Counted from the stretch's first letter, positions 8,200 through 16,749 are shown. The stretch is DNA of 64,000 nt from CAWFXC01 sp963819735 (GCA_963819735.1 CAWFXC010000001.1:248001-312000); one strand, 5' to 3'. Translations and numbers: made by a program. Notes: generated from the sequence alone by a model not told the origin.

Positions 8200-9035
8200 C
8201 GGCGGCCGTGTCGTCGCGCCAGGCGGCGGCGTCGCTGGGCGGACGGACCATCTGGAGCGATGTCACGTTCGAGGTCCAGGCGGGCGAGTTCGTCGCCGTG
8301 CTCGGCCCGAACGGCAGCGGCAAGTCGACGCTGCTCAAGGCGCTGCTCGGTCTCGTCGCGGTGACCGCGGGCGAGTTGCTCGTGGCGGGTGAGGCGCCGC
8401 GTCATGGCAATGCCGACATCGGCTATCTCCCGCAGCGTCACAGCTTCGACAGCTCGGCACGCGTCCGTGGCGTCGACGTCGTGCGGCTGGGTCTCGACGG
8501 CGACCGCTGGGGCCTTCCCCTCCCGGCGAGCGTCAGCCGACGCAACCGGCTCGCAGCGCTGCGCGTCGACGAGCTCATCGAGCTGGTCGAAGCGCAACCG
8601 TATGCACATCGCCCGATCGGAAGTCTCTCGGGCGGTGAGCAACAACGCGTACTGATCGCGCAAGCCCTGGCCCGCCGACCGTCGCTGTTGTTGCTCGACG
8701 AGCCACTCGACAGCCTCGACGTCGCCAACCAGGGCGCAATCGCCGCGCTGCTGGCACGGATCTCCCGCCGCGAGGGAGTAACCGTCATGATCGTCGCGCA
8801 CGACGTCAACCCGATCCTCGGCTACCTCGACCGCGTCATCTACATCGCTCGAGGTCGCGCCGCGACTGGCACCCCCAGCGACGTCATCACCACGGAAACC
8901 CTCAGCCGTCTCTACGGCACCCCCGTCGAAGTGCTCCACACCGCCGACGGACGCCCTGTCGTCGTCGGTCACGGTGACGCAACGAGCTATCACCCCGGCC
9001 TCCACGCCGGCCACGAACCCCACCTCCACGGCTGA
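8196..9035 (+). CDS. znuC: Zinc ABC transporter ATP-binding protein
   Basis: A 279-residue ABC ATPase. Walker A GPNGSGKST is near residue 38, the signature LSGGEQQRV near 145, Walker B LLLLDEP near 167, and the switch His is in VAHDV. The GTG start at 8196 overlaps the znuA stop (GTGA). The last 20 residues contain five His (HGDATSYHPGLHAGHEPHLH), a feature of zinc-importer ATPases that may sense or buffer the metal. It acts on the cytoplasmic face with the two permeases that follow. Confidence 0.9.
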   Translation: MTAAVSSRQAAASLGGRTIWSDVTFEVQAGEFVAVLGPNGSGKSTLLKALLGLVAVTAGELLVAGEAPRHGNADIGYLPQRHSFDSSARVRGVDVVRLGLDGDRWGLPLPASVSRRNRLAALRVDELIELVEAQPYAHRPIGSLSGGEQQRVLIAQALARRPSLLLLDEPLDSLDVANQGAIAALLARISRREGVTVMIVAHDVNPILGYLDRVIYIARGRAATGTPSDVITTETLSRLYGTPVEVLHTADGRPVVVGHGDATSYHPGLHAGHEPHLHG

Positions 9036-9040
9036 CGCCC

Positions 9041-9931
9041 ATGCCCGCCATCGGCACCGGGCTGACCTGGAACCTCAGCGAGGATCTCCACCAGCTCTTC
9101 GCATTCCACTTCATGACCAACGCGTTTCGCGCCGGGACGATCGTCGCGGTCGTCGCCGCCGTCATCGGCTGGTTCATGGTGCTGCGCCGGCAAACCTTCG
9201 TCGGCCACACGCTGTCCCTCGTCGCGTTCCCCGGCGCAGCCGGTGCCGCCCTCATCGGCGTCGCCGCGGCGTGGGGATACTTCGGCTTCTGCCTCGCCGC
9301 CGCGGTCGTCATCGCCGCGATCCCCCGTACCCAGGGGCACTCGTTCAGCGAGGAATCCGCCGTCGTCGGCACCGTGCAGGCGTTCGCGCTCGGCCTCGGG
9401 TTCCTGTTCGTCACCCTCTACCACGGGCTCCTCGAAGGTGTGAACTCGTTGCTGTTCGGGAGCTTTCTCGGCATCACCGACACCCAGATCGCGACGCTGT
9501 TCTGGGTCGGTGCCGCCGCGCTCGTCGTCCTTGCCGTGATCGGCCGACCGTTGCTGTTCGCGTCCATCGATCCCGACGTCGCCGCAGCACGCGGAGTCCC
9601 CGTGCGCTTCCTGGCGATCCTGTTTCTCGTCGTGCTCGGACTCGCGGTCGCCGAAGCGAGCCAGATCACCGGCGTGCTGCTCGTCTTCGCGATCCTCGTC
9701 GTGCCCCCCGCCACCGCGCAGACCATCACCATCCGGCCGCTCCTCAGCCTCCTCCTCAGCGTCGCGATCGCTCTGCTCGTCACCTGGATCGGGCTCACAC
9801 TCGCCTACTTCTACGACCAACCTGTCGGCTTCTACATCACCTCCCTCGCGTTCTGCGTCTACCTGCTCGCCCACGCCGGCCGATGGTTCGCGGGACGCGC
9901 ACGCCGCCCGGTGCGCCCGGCAAACTCATGA
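9041..9931 (+). CDS. znuB: Zinc ABC transporter permease (first)
   Basis: A 296-residue ABC-3 family permease with eight or nine hydrophobic segments. LRRQTFVGHTLSLVAFPGAA and the family-typical GVPVRFLAILFLVVLGLAVA are clear. It begins 5 bp after znuC and its stop overlaps the next permease gene by 4 bp. Most Znu systems use a homodimer of one permease; two different adjacent genes suggest a heterodimeric channel. Confidence 0.88.
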   Translation: MPAIGTGLTWNLSEDLHQLFAFHFMTNAFRAGTIVAVVAAVIGWFMVLRRQTFVGHTLSLVAFPGAAGAALIGVAAAWGYFGFCLAAAVVIAAIPRTQGHSFSEESAVVGTVQAFALGLGFLFVTLYHGLLEGVNSLLFGSFLGITDTQIATLFWVGAAALVVLAVIGRPLLFASIDPDVAAARGVPVRFLAILFLVVLGLAVAEASQITGVLLVFAILVVPPATAQTITIRPLLSLLLSVAIALLVTWIGLTLAYFYDQPVGFYITSLAFCVYLLAHAGRWFAGRARRPVRPANS

Positions 9932-10797
9932 GGATCCTCGCCGACGCAACGGGCACCGGCCTCGTCGAAATGCTCACACACCCGTTCATCCGACACGCGC
10001 TCCTTGCCGGCACCGGCATCGCCGCCGCATGCGGACTCGTCGGCTACTTCGTCGTACTGCGAAGCCAAGTCTTCAGCGGCGACGCGCTCAGCCACGTCGC
10101 GTTCACCGGAGCCCTTGCCGCCCTCGCGTTCGGACTCGACGCCCGCCTCGGACTCTTTGTCGCCACCATTGCCGTCGGACTCGCGCTCGGACTCCTCGGC
10201 AACCGCGGACACGCCGACGACGTGGTCATCGGCACCGTGTTCACTTGGATCCTCGGCCTCGGCGTGCTGTTCCTCAGCATCTTCACCACCCACGACAGCA
10301 CCGGGAACGGCACCGCCGGCGTCACGGTCCTCTTCGGATCCATCTACGGCCTCAGCGCCACCCAAGCCGCCCTCGCCGCCGGAATCGGGCTCGCCATCTG
10401 CATCCTCATCGTCGCCATCGCCCGGCCGCTGCTCTTCGCGACCCTCGACCCCGACGTAGCCGTCGCCCGACGGGTCCCGGTCCGGGTCATCGGCATCCTC
10501 TTCCTCGGACTCGTCGGCCTCTGCGCGGCCGAAGCCACCCAAGCCGTCGGCGCGCTCCTGCTCCTCGGCCTCATCGCCGCTCCCGCAGGCGCCGCACAAC
10601 GTCTCACCCACCGGCCGTACGTCGCGTTCTGGCTTTCCGCGCTCATCGCCATCGTCTGCGTCTGGGGCGGCATCACCCTGAGCTACCTGGTCGCCGATCT
10701 ACCCCCCAGCTTCGCGATCATGGCCCTCGCCACCGCGATATACGCCGCGACCTTTGCGATCACCGCCGCTCGGCGGCAACCTTCGCTGGGCACCTGA
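9928..10797 (+). CDS. znuB: Zinc ABC transporter permease (second)
   Basis: A 289-residue ABC-3 permease related to its neighbour: VLRSQVFSGDALSHVAFTGA and RVPVRVIGILFLGLVGLCAA align with the equivalent parts of the first permease. The ATG at 9928 overlaps the previous stop (ATGA), so the operon is translationally coupled throughout. A longer frame is open upstream, but that stretch is the shadow of znuC and the first znuB. It is the last gene of the operon; I see no strong terminator after it. Confidence 0.88.
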   Translation: MRILADATGTGLVEMLTHPFIRHALLAGTGIAAACGLVGYFVVLRSQVFSGDALSHVAFTGALAALAFGLDARLGLFVATIAVGLALGLLGNRGHADDVVIGTVFTWILGLGVLFLSIFTTHDSTGNGTAGVTVLFGSIYGLSATQAALAAGIGLAICILIVAIARPLLFATLDPDVAVARRVPVRVIGILFLGLVGLCAAEATQAVGALLLLGLIAAPAGAAQRLTHRPYVAFWLSALIAIVCVWGGITLSYLVADLPPSFAIMALATAIYAATFAITAARRQPSLGT

Positions 10798-10817
10798 GGA
10801 CAACCGGCGAGCGTCAG

Positions 10818-11205
10818 CTACTTGACCGTGATCGTGCCTGCGAGGGTCGCCTCGTCGATGGGCGTGTGCAGCGCGCGCGGTGATGCGCCCACTGCCCGGC
10901 CAAGGGGATCACGACGCCGGTCGATGGGCGGTCGAGGGTGAGCTCGAGATGGAGCGGGGTGGTGAACCCGCCCGACGCGACGAGCGTGTTCACGTGTACG
11001 TCGTTGCTTCCGGTTGAACCGGGAGCGAGGGTGACGTCCACCCAGATCCTGTCGGACTCGAGCGTGACGTCGGTTGAACCCTGGGCGAAGTCGAGCGTCT
11101 TGAGTGCGGTGCGGCCCGGTTGCGCGTTCACGAGGAGCGCGGAGACGGCGAGGACGACCAGCGCGAGGAGCACCTCGAACGAAACGCTGCGCCGGGTGTC
11201 ACCGA
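10818..11205 (-). pseudogene. CopD/YcnJ-type copper protein, C-terminal remnant
   Basis: Reading leftwards, RRSVSFEVLLALVVLAVSAL and LLVNAQPGR match the last helix and linker of actinobacterial CopD-like proteins. DRIWVDVTLAPGSTGSNDVH and GGFTTPLHLELTLDRP match their C-terminal extracytoplasmic domain. A stretch of about 15 residues is then missing, the frame shifts, and the expected end PIDEATLAGTITVK plus stop appears in another frame, ending at 10818. The whole membrane part of CopD is absent: the homology begins at the edge of repeat copy B. It is therefore a dead 3' fragment. Confidence 0.75.
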
Positions 11206-11214
11206 TCCGTAGCA

Positions 11215-11497
11215 GTTGTAGGGATGAGCAGGGATACGAACCGAAGTTCGGAGTTCAGGACGAACCCCGAAATCACCGGATGTGCAGGCCAGATATGGCT
11301 CGTGCGATCACCAGGCGCTTGACCTCGGAGGTGCCTTCGAAGGTCGTGTAGCTCCTCTCTCACCGTCCAGCCAGTCCGCGCAGTCAAAGCTGGTGCGGGT
11401 TCGCGTCCGGCGCGTCGCAGCGAATCTGCGCAGTTTCAGCGCGTTGTAGGGATGAGTAGGGACGTCGAACTCGAAGATCAGTTCGAAGAACTCTCGA
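11215..11497. repeat. Dispersed repeat copy B (acyl-CoA dehydrogenase tail between GTAGGGAT boxes)
   Basis: This is the most complete of the three copies. Tandem GTAGGGAT-type boxes lie at 11215-11235 and 11443-11463. Between them, on the minus strand, 11273-11353 encodes FEGTSEVKRLVIARAISGL plus a short end and stop, an acyl-CoA dehydrogenase C-terminus without its gene. Past the second box, GATCAGTTCGAAGA is shared with copy C. The left edge coincides with the breakpoint of the CopD remnant. The 225 bp between this copy and the IS110 remnant hold no gene I can support. Confidence 0.7.
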
Positions 11498-11722
11498 CTT
11501 CGCGGGCTCTGCCGCGCGAGCCGAGCGATTCCTCTTTGTTCGTCAAGAGGTTGTGTTGCTGGTCGCGGGCGCGTCGGGTGGACCGTGGACGTGACGGTTA
11601 GTTCGGCGTAGCGTTGGTGTCGGGTTTGGGAGTGGCTGTCTCCGAAGTGCCGGTGTTCAGGGATCTTGCCGGCCACGCTGGAGTTCGAGAGTCGTTTCCC
11701 TGGTTGCCCTCCCGGACCCGCT

Positions 11723-12325
11723 TCAGCTGTTGTTCGTGGCGCGTTGGGCGTCGGCGACGAGGTGGCGGTAGGCGGTGTTACTGATTCGTCGTTTCAGTGC
11801 CCGGATCGCGGACTTCGAGGTGTGGCCCTCGTCGCGTTTGCGGTCGTAGAACGCGCGGCCAGGCGAGTGCGCGTGTCGGAGCTGGGTGACCGCGGCGATG
11901 TGCAACGCGTGGTTCATCGTGCGGTTCCCGCGTCGTGACAGTCGATGCGTGGGCCGCTTCGGGTTCCCCGACGACCACTCGATCGGCGCGGTCCCGTTGT
12001 ACGCAGCGAACTTGTCTTCGTTGGCGAATCGGGCGACGTCTGCGGTGTGGCCGATCAACGTCGCGGCGACGACGTCACCGATGCCGAACACCTCGGTGAG
12101 GGTCGTGCCCGATGCGACCACCGCCGACTTGATACGTCGCTCCGACGCTTTGCGTTGCTCGTCGAACCGGCCGATGTCGTCGAGCAGTTCGAACGCGAGT
12201 AGGTGGCGTTCCCGTCCGACCGCACCCAGCGGCTCGAGCCCTTCGAGGACCTGGAAGGCCTGTCTCGCAACAATCTGCTTCGGGATGCCGCCAGGCACGA
12301 GCTCACACACCAGCGCGTGGGACAC
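11723..12325 (-). mobile_element. IS110-family transposase, 3' remnant
   Basis: About 200 codons with the C-terminal (Transposase_20) part of IS110/IS116/IS902 transposases: LTEVFGIGDVVAATLIGHTA, FANEDKFAAYNGTAPIEWSS and RRGNRTMNHALHIAAV. The N-terminal DEDD catalytic half is missing: the homology begins abruptly at HALVCELVPGGI. No terminal sequences or target duplication are visible. The element is immobile by itself. Confidence 0.85.
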
Positions 12326-12370
12326 ACCGACTTGTTACAGCAAGGGCTTCCTTGCAATTGTCGGCTGGAA

Positions 12371-12394
12371 GAGTTAGAACGACTGCTCTAACTT
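12371..12394 (+). promoter_or_regulatory. TetR-type operator upstream of the VOC gene
   Basis: GAGTTAGAAC, four bases, GCTCTAACTT. This is the same palindrome as at 34445, 54907 and 54948. It ends 17 bp before the ATG at 12412, and its TAACTT can serve as a -10 element. Confidence 0.75.
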
Positions 12395-12411
12395 CTGACG
12401 GGAGCTCACTG

Positions 12412-12960
12412 ATGCGCCGACACCTCTTGCCTTTCGCAGCCCTCGTGGTCGGCGGGCTCTTCGCCTCAGTTGGACCTGCCGGAGCAACCACGTCGAACGC
12501 CACACCCCACGCAGCGGCAACGACGACCACTGAACCTCCCACCACGCTTCCGATCAACACCGCGCCCTCCACACAACCTGCGGGAGCGACGAACCCGGCG
12601 GCCACCGGCCAGATCATCATGATCAAGCTCCCAGTCGGGAACCTCGCTGCGGCTGAGAAGTTCTACGGCAATGTGTTCGGCGCCAAGCTCGCCATCTCAG
12701 TCGGCGCGAACGCGCACATCGTCACCTTCCCCAGCGGCGGTACCGGACTCGTGCTGCTCAAACGCAACCCGAAGCAGAAGAGCGCCACCGGTGCGTTCAT
12801 CATCAAGGTGCCAGACCTGAACGCATCGCTGAGCCTCGCACTCGCCAACGGAGCGAAGAAGCAAGGGACGTTCGCGGGGGCCCCGGCCAGCCAGATTGCG
12901 CATTCCGTCGACACGCTCGATCCGTGGGGCAACCAAGTCGAGATTCTGCAGATCGGTTGA
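12412..12960 (+). CDS. Secreted VOC (glyoxalase-fold) domain protein
   Basis: A 182-residue protein with an N-terminal signal peptide (MRRHLLPFAALVVGG to GPAGATT), a Thr/Pro/Ala-rich linker to about residue 65, then a vicinal-oxygen-chelate fold: IIMIKLPVGNLAAAEKFYGN, the central TGLVLLKRN strand and the closing SVDTLDPWGNQVEILQIG. GGGAG lies about 9 bp before the ATG. Exported VOC proteins are uncommon. Whether it is an enzyme or a binding protein is open; the usual metal ligands are not obvious. It sits alone among decayed genes yet has an intact frame and the P450-type operator, so it is probably in use. Confidence 0.75.
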   Translation: MRRHLLPFAALVVGGLFASVGPAGATTSNATPHAAATTTTEPPTTLPINTAPSTQPAGATNPAATGQIIMIKLPVGNLAAAEKFYGNVFGAKLAISVGANAHIVTFPSGGTGLVLLKRNPKQKSATGAFIIKVPDLNASLSLALANGAKKQGTFAGAPASQIAHSVDTLDPWGNQVEILQIG

Positions 12961-13091
12961 GTCCCGTTCGACAGGCCACGTCCGAGGCACAGTTGGGCCG
13001 CTCGCCTGCCACGCATAATGGCGCCCTCGGGAGCGGTTACGCGAACGCCGAACGGCAGGTATGGCGCGTGGTCCACCGGTAGCTTCGTGTG

Positions 13092-13535
13092 GTGCCGAAG
13101 ACGCTCACCATTACTGCCCGCCAGGCGCAGTTCGCGTCCTGGACGATGGATCTCCTAATCGACATCGTCGTATAGAACCTCTTCGTCGAGTTCACCGACA
13201 CGATCGTCATCGACTCGTTCTACATCTCCGTTCTGACCGCGATCCTGTTGCGACTACTGCTCGGCGTGACCCTCCGTCTCGAACACCGCGTGTCGGTCTA
13301 CTTCGAGACGAAGACCTACAGGGCCGCTCGGGCCGTGGGGGGCGTCTGCAAGTTGCTCATTCTGTTCGTGAGCAAGTTCGTCATCCTTGAAGTAATCAAC
13401 TTGGTTTTCGGCGACCACGTGAGTCTCGGAGGGTTCGTGGAGATCCTGGCCGTCATCGTCACGTTGATCGCGGCAGAGTTCGCGTTCCGAACCGTTTTCA
13501 AGCTGCTCGGCCGCGAGCTGAACGAAGCCACCTAG
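13092..13535 (+). pseudogene. Small integral membrane protein, interrupted by an in-frame TAG
   Basis: One continuous frame from GTG 13092 to the stop at 13535 encodes a helical membrane protein of about 147 residues (VEFTDTIVIDSFYISVLTAI, GVCKLLILFVSKFVILEV, FVEILAVIVTLIAAEFAF). It is broken only by TAG at 13173-13175, within the first helix (MDLLIDIVV, stop, NLFVEF). A TTG or TCG to TAG change would explain it. It resembles a conserved actinobacterial hypothetical membrane family of unknown function. A restart at TTG 13248 would give 95 residues. Confidence 0.65.
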
Positions 13536-13557
13536 GTGTAGTTCCCAGTGACGTTAG

Positions 13558-13950
13558 TCAGTCCGCTTGGAGGCGGCTGGCGGGTGTCTTGTGTCCGAGG
13601 GCGCCGTGTGGTCGTTGGTGGTTGTAGTAGTCGATCCAGGCGGGCAGTGCACGCGTCCGGTGATCGCTGGTGCGGTAGCTGGCGGCGTAGGCCCACTCGC
13701 GCAGCATGGTCTGGATGAACCGTTCAGCTTTGCCGTTGGTGCGCGGCCGGTAGGGCCGGGTCCGGAGATGCTCGATGTGATGAGTCGCGCATCACGTGGC
13801 CCACACTTGCGAGACGTGGCGAGCCGTTGTCGGAGAGGACTTCGCGGACGGTGATCCCACGCGCTGCGAACCAGGCGACGGCCCGTTCGAAGAAGGCGAC
13901 AGTGGTGACACCGCGTTCGTCGGAATCTCGGCATCGAACGACGACGCGAG
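13558..13950 (-). mobile_element. IS481-like transposase, degenerate 3' remnant
   Basis: The minus strand encodes, in two frames, the integrase-core end of an IS481-type transposase: RAVAWFAARGITVREVLSDN in one frame, then RPYRPRTNGKAERFIQTML and WIDYYNHQRPHGALGHKTPA in another, ending at a stop at 13558. A frame break near 13800-13850 and the missing N-terminal half make it non-functional. Its upstream edge replaces the body of a UspA gene. Confidence 0.8.
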
Positions 13951-14025
13951 ATAAGCGCTCCACCCGAGCGCGTTCTCTGTGGCCGGTGAGCCATCGACTC
14001 CTACAACGATGCGCTCAACTGCCAT
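13930..14025 (-). pseudogene. Universal stress protein (UspA family), 5' remnant
   Basis: From ATG 14025 the minus strand reads MAVERIVVGVDGSPATENAL and then GWSAYLASSFDAEI, a standard UspA N-terminus with the first strand and the GVDGS ATP-fold turn. Homology stops after about 32 codons, where IS481-like coding sequence begins. The rest of the domain is absent from the window. Confidence 0.7.
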
Positions 14026-14223
14026 GAGCCCGACCCTACTTCGTTCCGCTGGGAGACACGACCGCGCTTTCTCCGTTTGGGCACGGTCGTGTTTACTCAT
14101 GTTTGAGGATGGACCAAGTGCCGTATTGGGGCTCTGCTGAACGGGCGAGACAGGCGTTTGTGAAGCCCTGCGTCCGTGCTCATTCCAGTCGAGCGACGAG
14201 TCACTTGGTGCCGGTGGCAAGCG

Positions 14224-14613
14224 TCAGAGGACTCCGTGGCGGAGTCGTGCGAGTTCCTCGAGGTGACGCCGAGTGAGTCGTGCGAGTTTCGTCGCGCCGG
14301 CACGAGTGATGCGGAGGCGTACCGCCCGGTGGTCGTCCGGGTCTTGCAGCCGGCGGATGTGCCCGGCGAGGACGGCGCGGTCGACGAGGCCGGTTGCGCT
14401 GTGGTGGCGGAGGAGGAGTGAGTCGGCGACGTCGCCGACGGTCGGTCCTCGACGATCTGGATGGCCGCGTACCGCGAGCAGGAGCTGATGCTGGGCGGCG
14501 GTGAGGCCTTCGCTCTGAGCCTGCTCCTCGCTCCAGTGGAGAAATCGCCGCAGTTCGGTGCGGAACTCGAGCAGCCGTTGGTAGTCGGCATCGGTTAGTC
14601 GTCCCGCAGCCAC
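14224..14613 (-). CDS. MarR family transcriptional regulator
   Basis: A 129-residue winged-helix protein. The recognition part PTVGDVADSLLLRHHSATGL and the wing GHIRRLQDPDDHRAVRLRIT are typical MarR. The first helix (residues 8-40) forms the dimer interface. The start is GTG 14613. It is divergent from the ClC gene with only 26 bp between the starts, and a perfect palindrome lies in that gap. Autoregulation and control of the channel gene are the natural reading; the ligand is unknown. Confidence 0.85.
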   Translation of the reverse strand: MAAGRLTDADYQRLLEFRTELRRFLHWSEEQAQSEGLTAAQHQLLLAVRGHPDRRGPTVGDVADSLLLRHHSATGLVDRAVLAGHIRRLQDPDDHRAVRLRITRAGATKLARLTRRHLEELARLRHGVL

Positions 14614-14619
14614 ATTTAT

Positions 14620-14632
14620 ATCGTAGTACGAT
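14620..14632. promoter_or_regulatory. Palindromic operator between marR-type gene and ClC gene
   Basis: ATCGTAGTACGAT is a perfect 6-1-6 palindrome in the 26-bp gap between two divergent start codons. A dimer bound here would cover both promoters. The surrounding TATAT resembles a -10 region. Confidence 0.65.
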
Positions 14633-14639
14633 CTATTCT

Positions 14640-15911
14640 GTGCGTTGGCGTTTTCCGTCCCGGGTGTTTGATCGCCGCTTCGTCGGGGTGGAGCCGCGGG
14701 TTGTCGCCCTGGTGTTGGTCACCGGTTTCGCGTGTGGAATCGTCGGCGCGCTCTATCTCCTCGTGTTGCATGTCTTGCAGAACGTGTTGTGGCCGACCGA
14801 ATGGAGCGGGCCGATTGGCTTCGCAATCCTCGGTGGCGTCGGCCTCATCGTGGGGCTCGTCGTGCGGTTCGTCGGAACCTCGGGCGACGTCGAGCTGATG
14901 GTCGACAACATCCATGTGTCGGGCAGCGCGACGGGAGTTCGCATGCTCCGGTCGTTGCTACCAGCGTCGTGGCTGTGCATCGCCGCGGGCGGGGCAATGG
15001 GGCCCGAGGCACCGTTGGTGCAAACGACGGGGACGCTTGCATCCTGGACTGCGCATCGGGCCGGACTGAGCGTCCGCGAATCGCGGATCCTGACGATCGC
15101 CGGAATGGCCGCGGGTTTCACCGTCTTGTTCGGGGCTCCACTGGGATCAGCGATCTTCGCGCTCGAGATGCTGCACCGCCGTGGTCTGCAGTACTACGAG
15201 GCGTTGCTTCCCGCGGTGCTCGGCTCGCTCGCCGGCTACTCGGTCTACGTCGTTGCCACCCAAGCGGACCTCACGCCCATCTGGCATCTCAACTCGCCCG
15301 TCGCGATCCGCTCGAGTGACCTGGCATGGGCAGCCGTCGCCGGGATTGGCGGAGCGCTCGTCGCAGTGGCGTTCACGTATCTCAGCACCGGATTGCGGTG
15401 GGTCGCGCGTCGCCTGCGACCAGAGTTGCGTCCCCTCGTCGGAGGGTTGCTCCTCGCGGCGCTCGGGCTCGTGTCGAGTTACTCCTTGACGTTCGGTGAA
15501 GCGCAGATCAACGAGATCCTGAGTCGCCACGGCGCCACCGTCGCGTTCTTCGTGCTGGCCGCGTGCGCAAAACTCGCGGGCACGACGGTCACACTCTCGT
15601 CTGAGTGGCGCGGTGGGTTCATCATCCCGTTGTTCTTCATGGGCGCATGTCTCGGCCGCGCGTTCCACGGACTCGTGCCCGGCACCAACGAAGCGGTCAT
15701 GGTTGCCGCGTTCATGGCCGCGACGAACACCGGCGTCACCAAGACTCCGTTGGGTTCCACCCTCGTGGTCAGCGAAATGGCTGGATTTCGGTTGCTGCCC
15801 ACCACGCTGCTCGCCACGGTCGTCGCATTCGCGTTGACGAGCGAGGTAGGCCTCATCCACACCCAACGAGAACGCGACCCCGTCGGTGAGGACTCCGACG
15901 ACTCGAGCTAG
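14640..15911 (+). CDS. ClC family chloride channel or H+/Cl- exchanger
   Basis: A 423-residue membrane protein with the ClC selectivity regions: GGAMGPEAPLVQ (about residue 120, with the gating Glu) and the later TLSSEWRGGFIIPLFFMGAC and VAAFMAATNTGVTKTPLG, which correspond to the GxFxP and second selectivity regions. There are ten or more helices and no CBS domain. The start is GTG 14640, giving a very short leader. It is presumably controlled by the divergent MarR gene. Whether it is a channel or an exchanger cannot be told without checking the proton Glu. Confidence 0.88.
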   Translation: MRWRFPSRVFDRRFVGVEPRVVALVLVTGFACGIVGALYLLVLHVLQNVLWPTEWSGPIGFAILGGVGLIVGLVVRFVGTSGDVELMVDNIHVSGSATGVRMLRSLLPASWLCIAAGGAMGPEAPLVQTTGTLASWTAHRAGLSVRESRILTIAGMAAGFTVLFGAPLGSAIFALEMLHRRGLQYYEALLPAVLGSLAGYSVYVVATQADLTPIWHLNSPVAIRSSDLAWAAVAGIGGALVAVAFTYLSTGLRWVARRLRPELRPLVGGLLLAALGLVSSYSLTFGEAQINEILSRHGATVAFFVLAACAKLAGTTVTLSSEWRGGFIIPLFFMGACLGRAFHGLVPGTNEAVMVAAFMAATNTGVTKTPLGSTLVVSEMAGFRLLPTTLLATVVAFALTSEVGLIHTQRERDPVGEDSDDSS

Positions 15912-16161
15912 CCGTAGTGATGCGGAGCCTGAGAGTGCCACGGGCACCGCGGGCTCGACACGCGATGGCCACGCGACGCGATCGGACACACCACACCACG
16001 AACCGCGGTGACGCCGGCGTCCGCCGGCGGGAAGGTCCACTCAGGCCTGTGGTCGGCGAGCGGCTCCTCGTGAACCAACACCACCGGGCATTCGCTCATT
16101 GATTCGCATCGCCGTGCGATCGCTCGCCACCAGAACCTACAGCGAAGGAGCGAGGTCGTCC

Positions 16162-16749
16162 ATGGCATCTCCCCGGCGCGTCTACGCTGAGACATGGAAG
16201 ACGAGAGATCTGCTCCTCGACTGCCTCGAGCGCTTGATGGCGGGCACCGGCTACGCCAGTGTGACCTACCGCGCCGTGGCCGCGAAGGCGAAGGTCACTC
16301 CGGGGTTGGTCCAGTACTACTTCCCGACGCTCGACGACTTGTTCGTCGCTGCTATCCGCAGGCGATCCGAACAGAACCTCGAACGGCTCGCGGAGGCGCT
16401 CCGAACGAATGCCGACCAACCGTTGCGCGTGCTGTGGGACTACAGCCGCGACGAGTCGACCTCCGCGCTCACCACCGAGTTCCTGGCCCTCGGCAACCAT
16501 CGCAAGTCGATCAAGTCCGAGATCACCGAGGCAACCGAGCGCGTCCGACGTCTCCAACTCGACGCGCTCGAAGCGACGAAGGGGACCAAGAACGCGACGC
16601 TCGGGCCGCTGTCGCGCAGCGTGCTGCTGTTCGTGCTCACCGGGATCCCGAAGCTGATCCGGCTCGAGGAAGGCGTCGGGATCTCCGCCGCCCATGCCGA
16701 GGTGGTGGAGGCATTCGAGCAGTACCTCGACACCGCGGAGTCTGCGTGA
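16162..16749 (+). CDS. TetR family transcriptional regulator
   Basis: A 195-residue TetR regulator. The HTH region YASVTYRAVAAKAKVTPGLV is followed by the usual QYYFPTLDDLFVAAIRRR. The frame is open to 16099, but ATG 16162 is preceded by AAGGAG at a good distance. It resembles the TetR at 33776 (TLDDLFV followed by RRR, and NHR in the ligand domain), so the two are probably paralogues and either might bind the shared operator. It stands alone; the 250 bp upstream (15912-16161) contain nothing else I can support. Confidence 0.85.
   Translation: MASPRRVYAETWKTRDLLLDCLERLMAGTGYASVTYRAVAAKAKVTPGLVQYYFPTLDDLFVAAIRRRSEQNLERLAEALRTNADQPLRVLWDYSRDESTSALTTEFLALGNHRKSIKSEITEATERVRRLQLDALEATKGTKNATLGPLSRSVLLFVLTGIPKLIRLEEGVGISAAHAEVVEAFEQYLDTAESA

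Noticed and set aside
16099..16161. Longer start for the TetR gene
   Set aside because: ATG 16162 has an AAGGAG sequence and matches the family length.
15908..16195. Minus-strand ORF of 95 codons between the ClC and TetR genes
   Set aside because: It overlaps the end of the ClC gene and the start of the TetR gene and has no recognisable domain.
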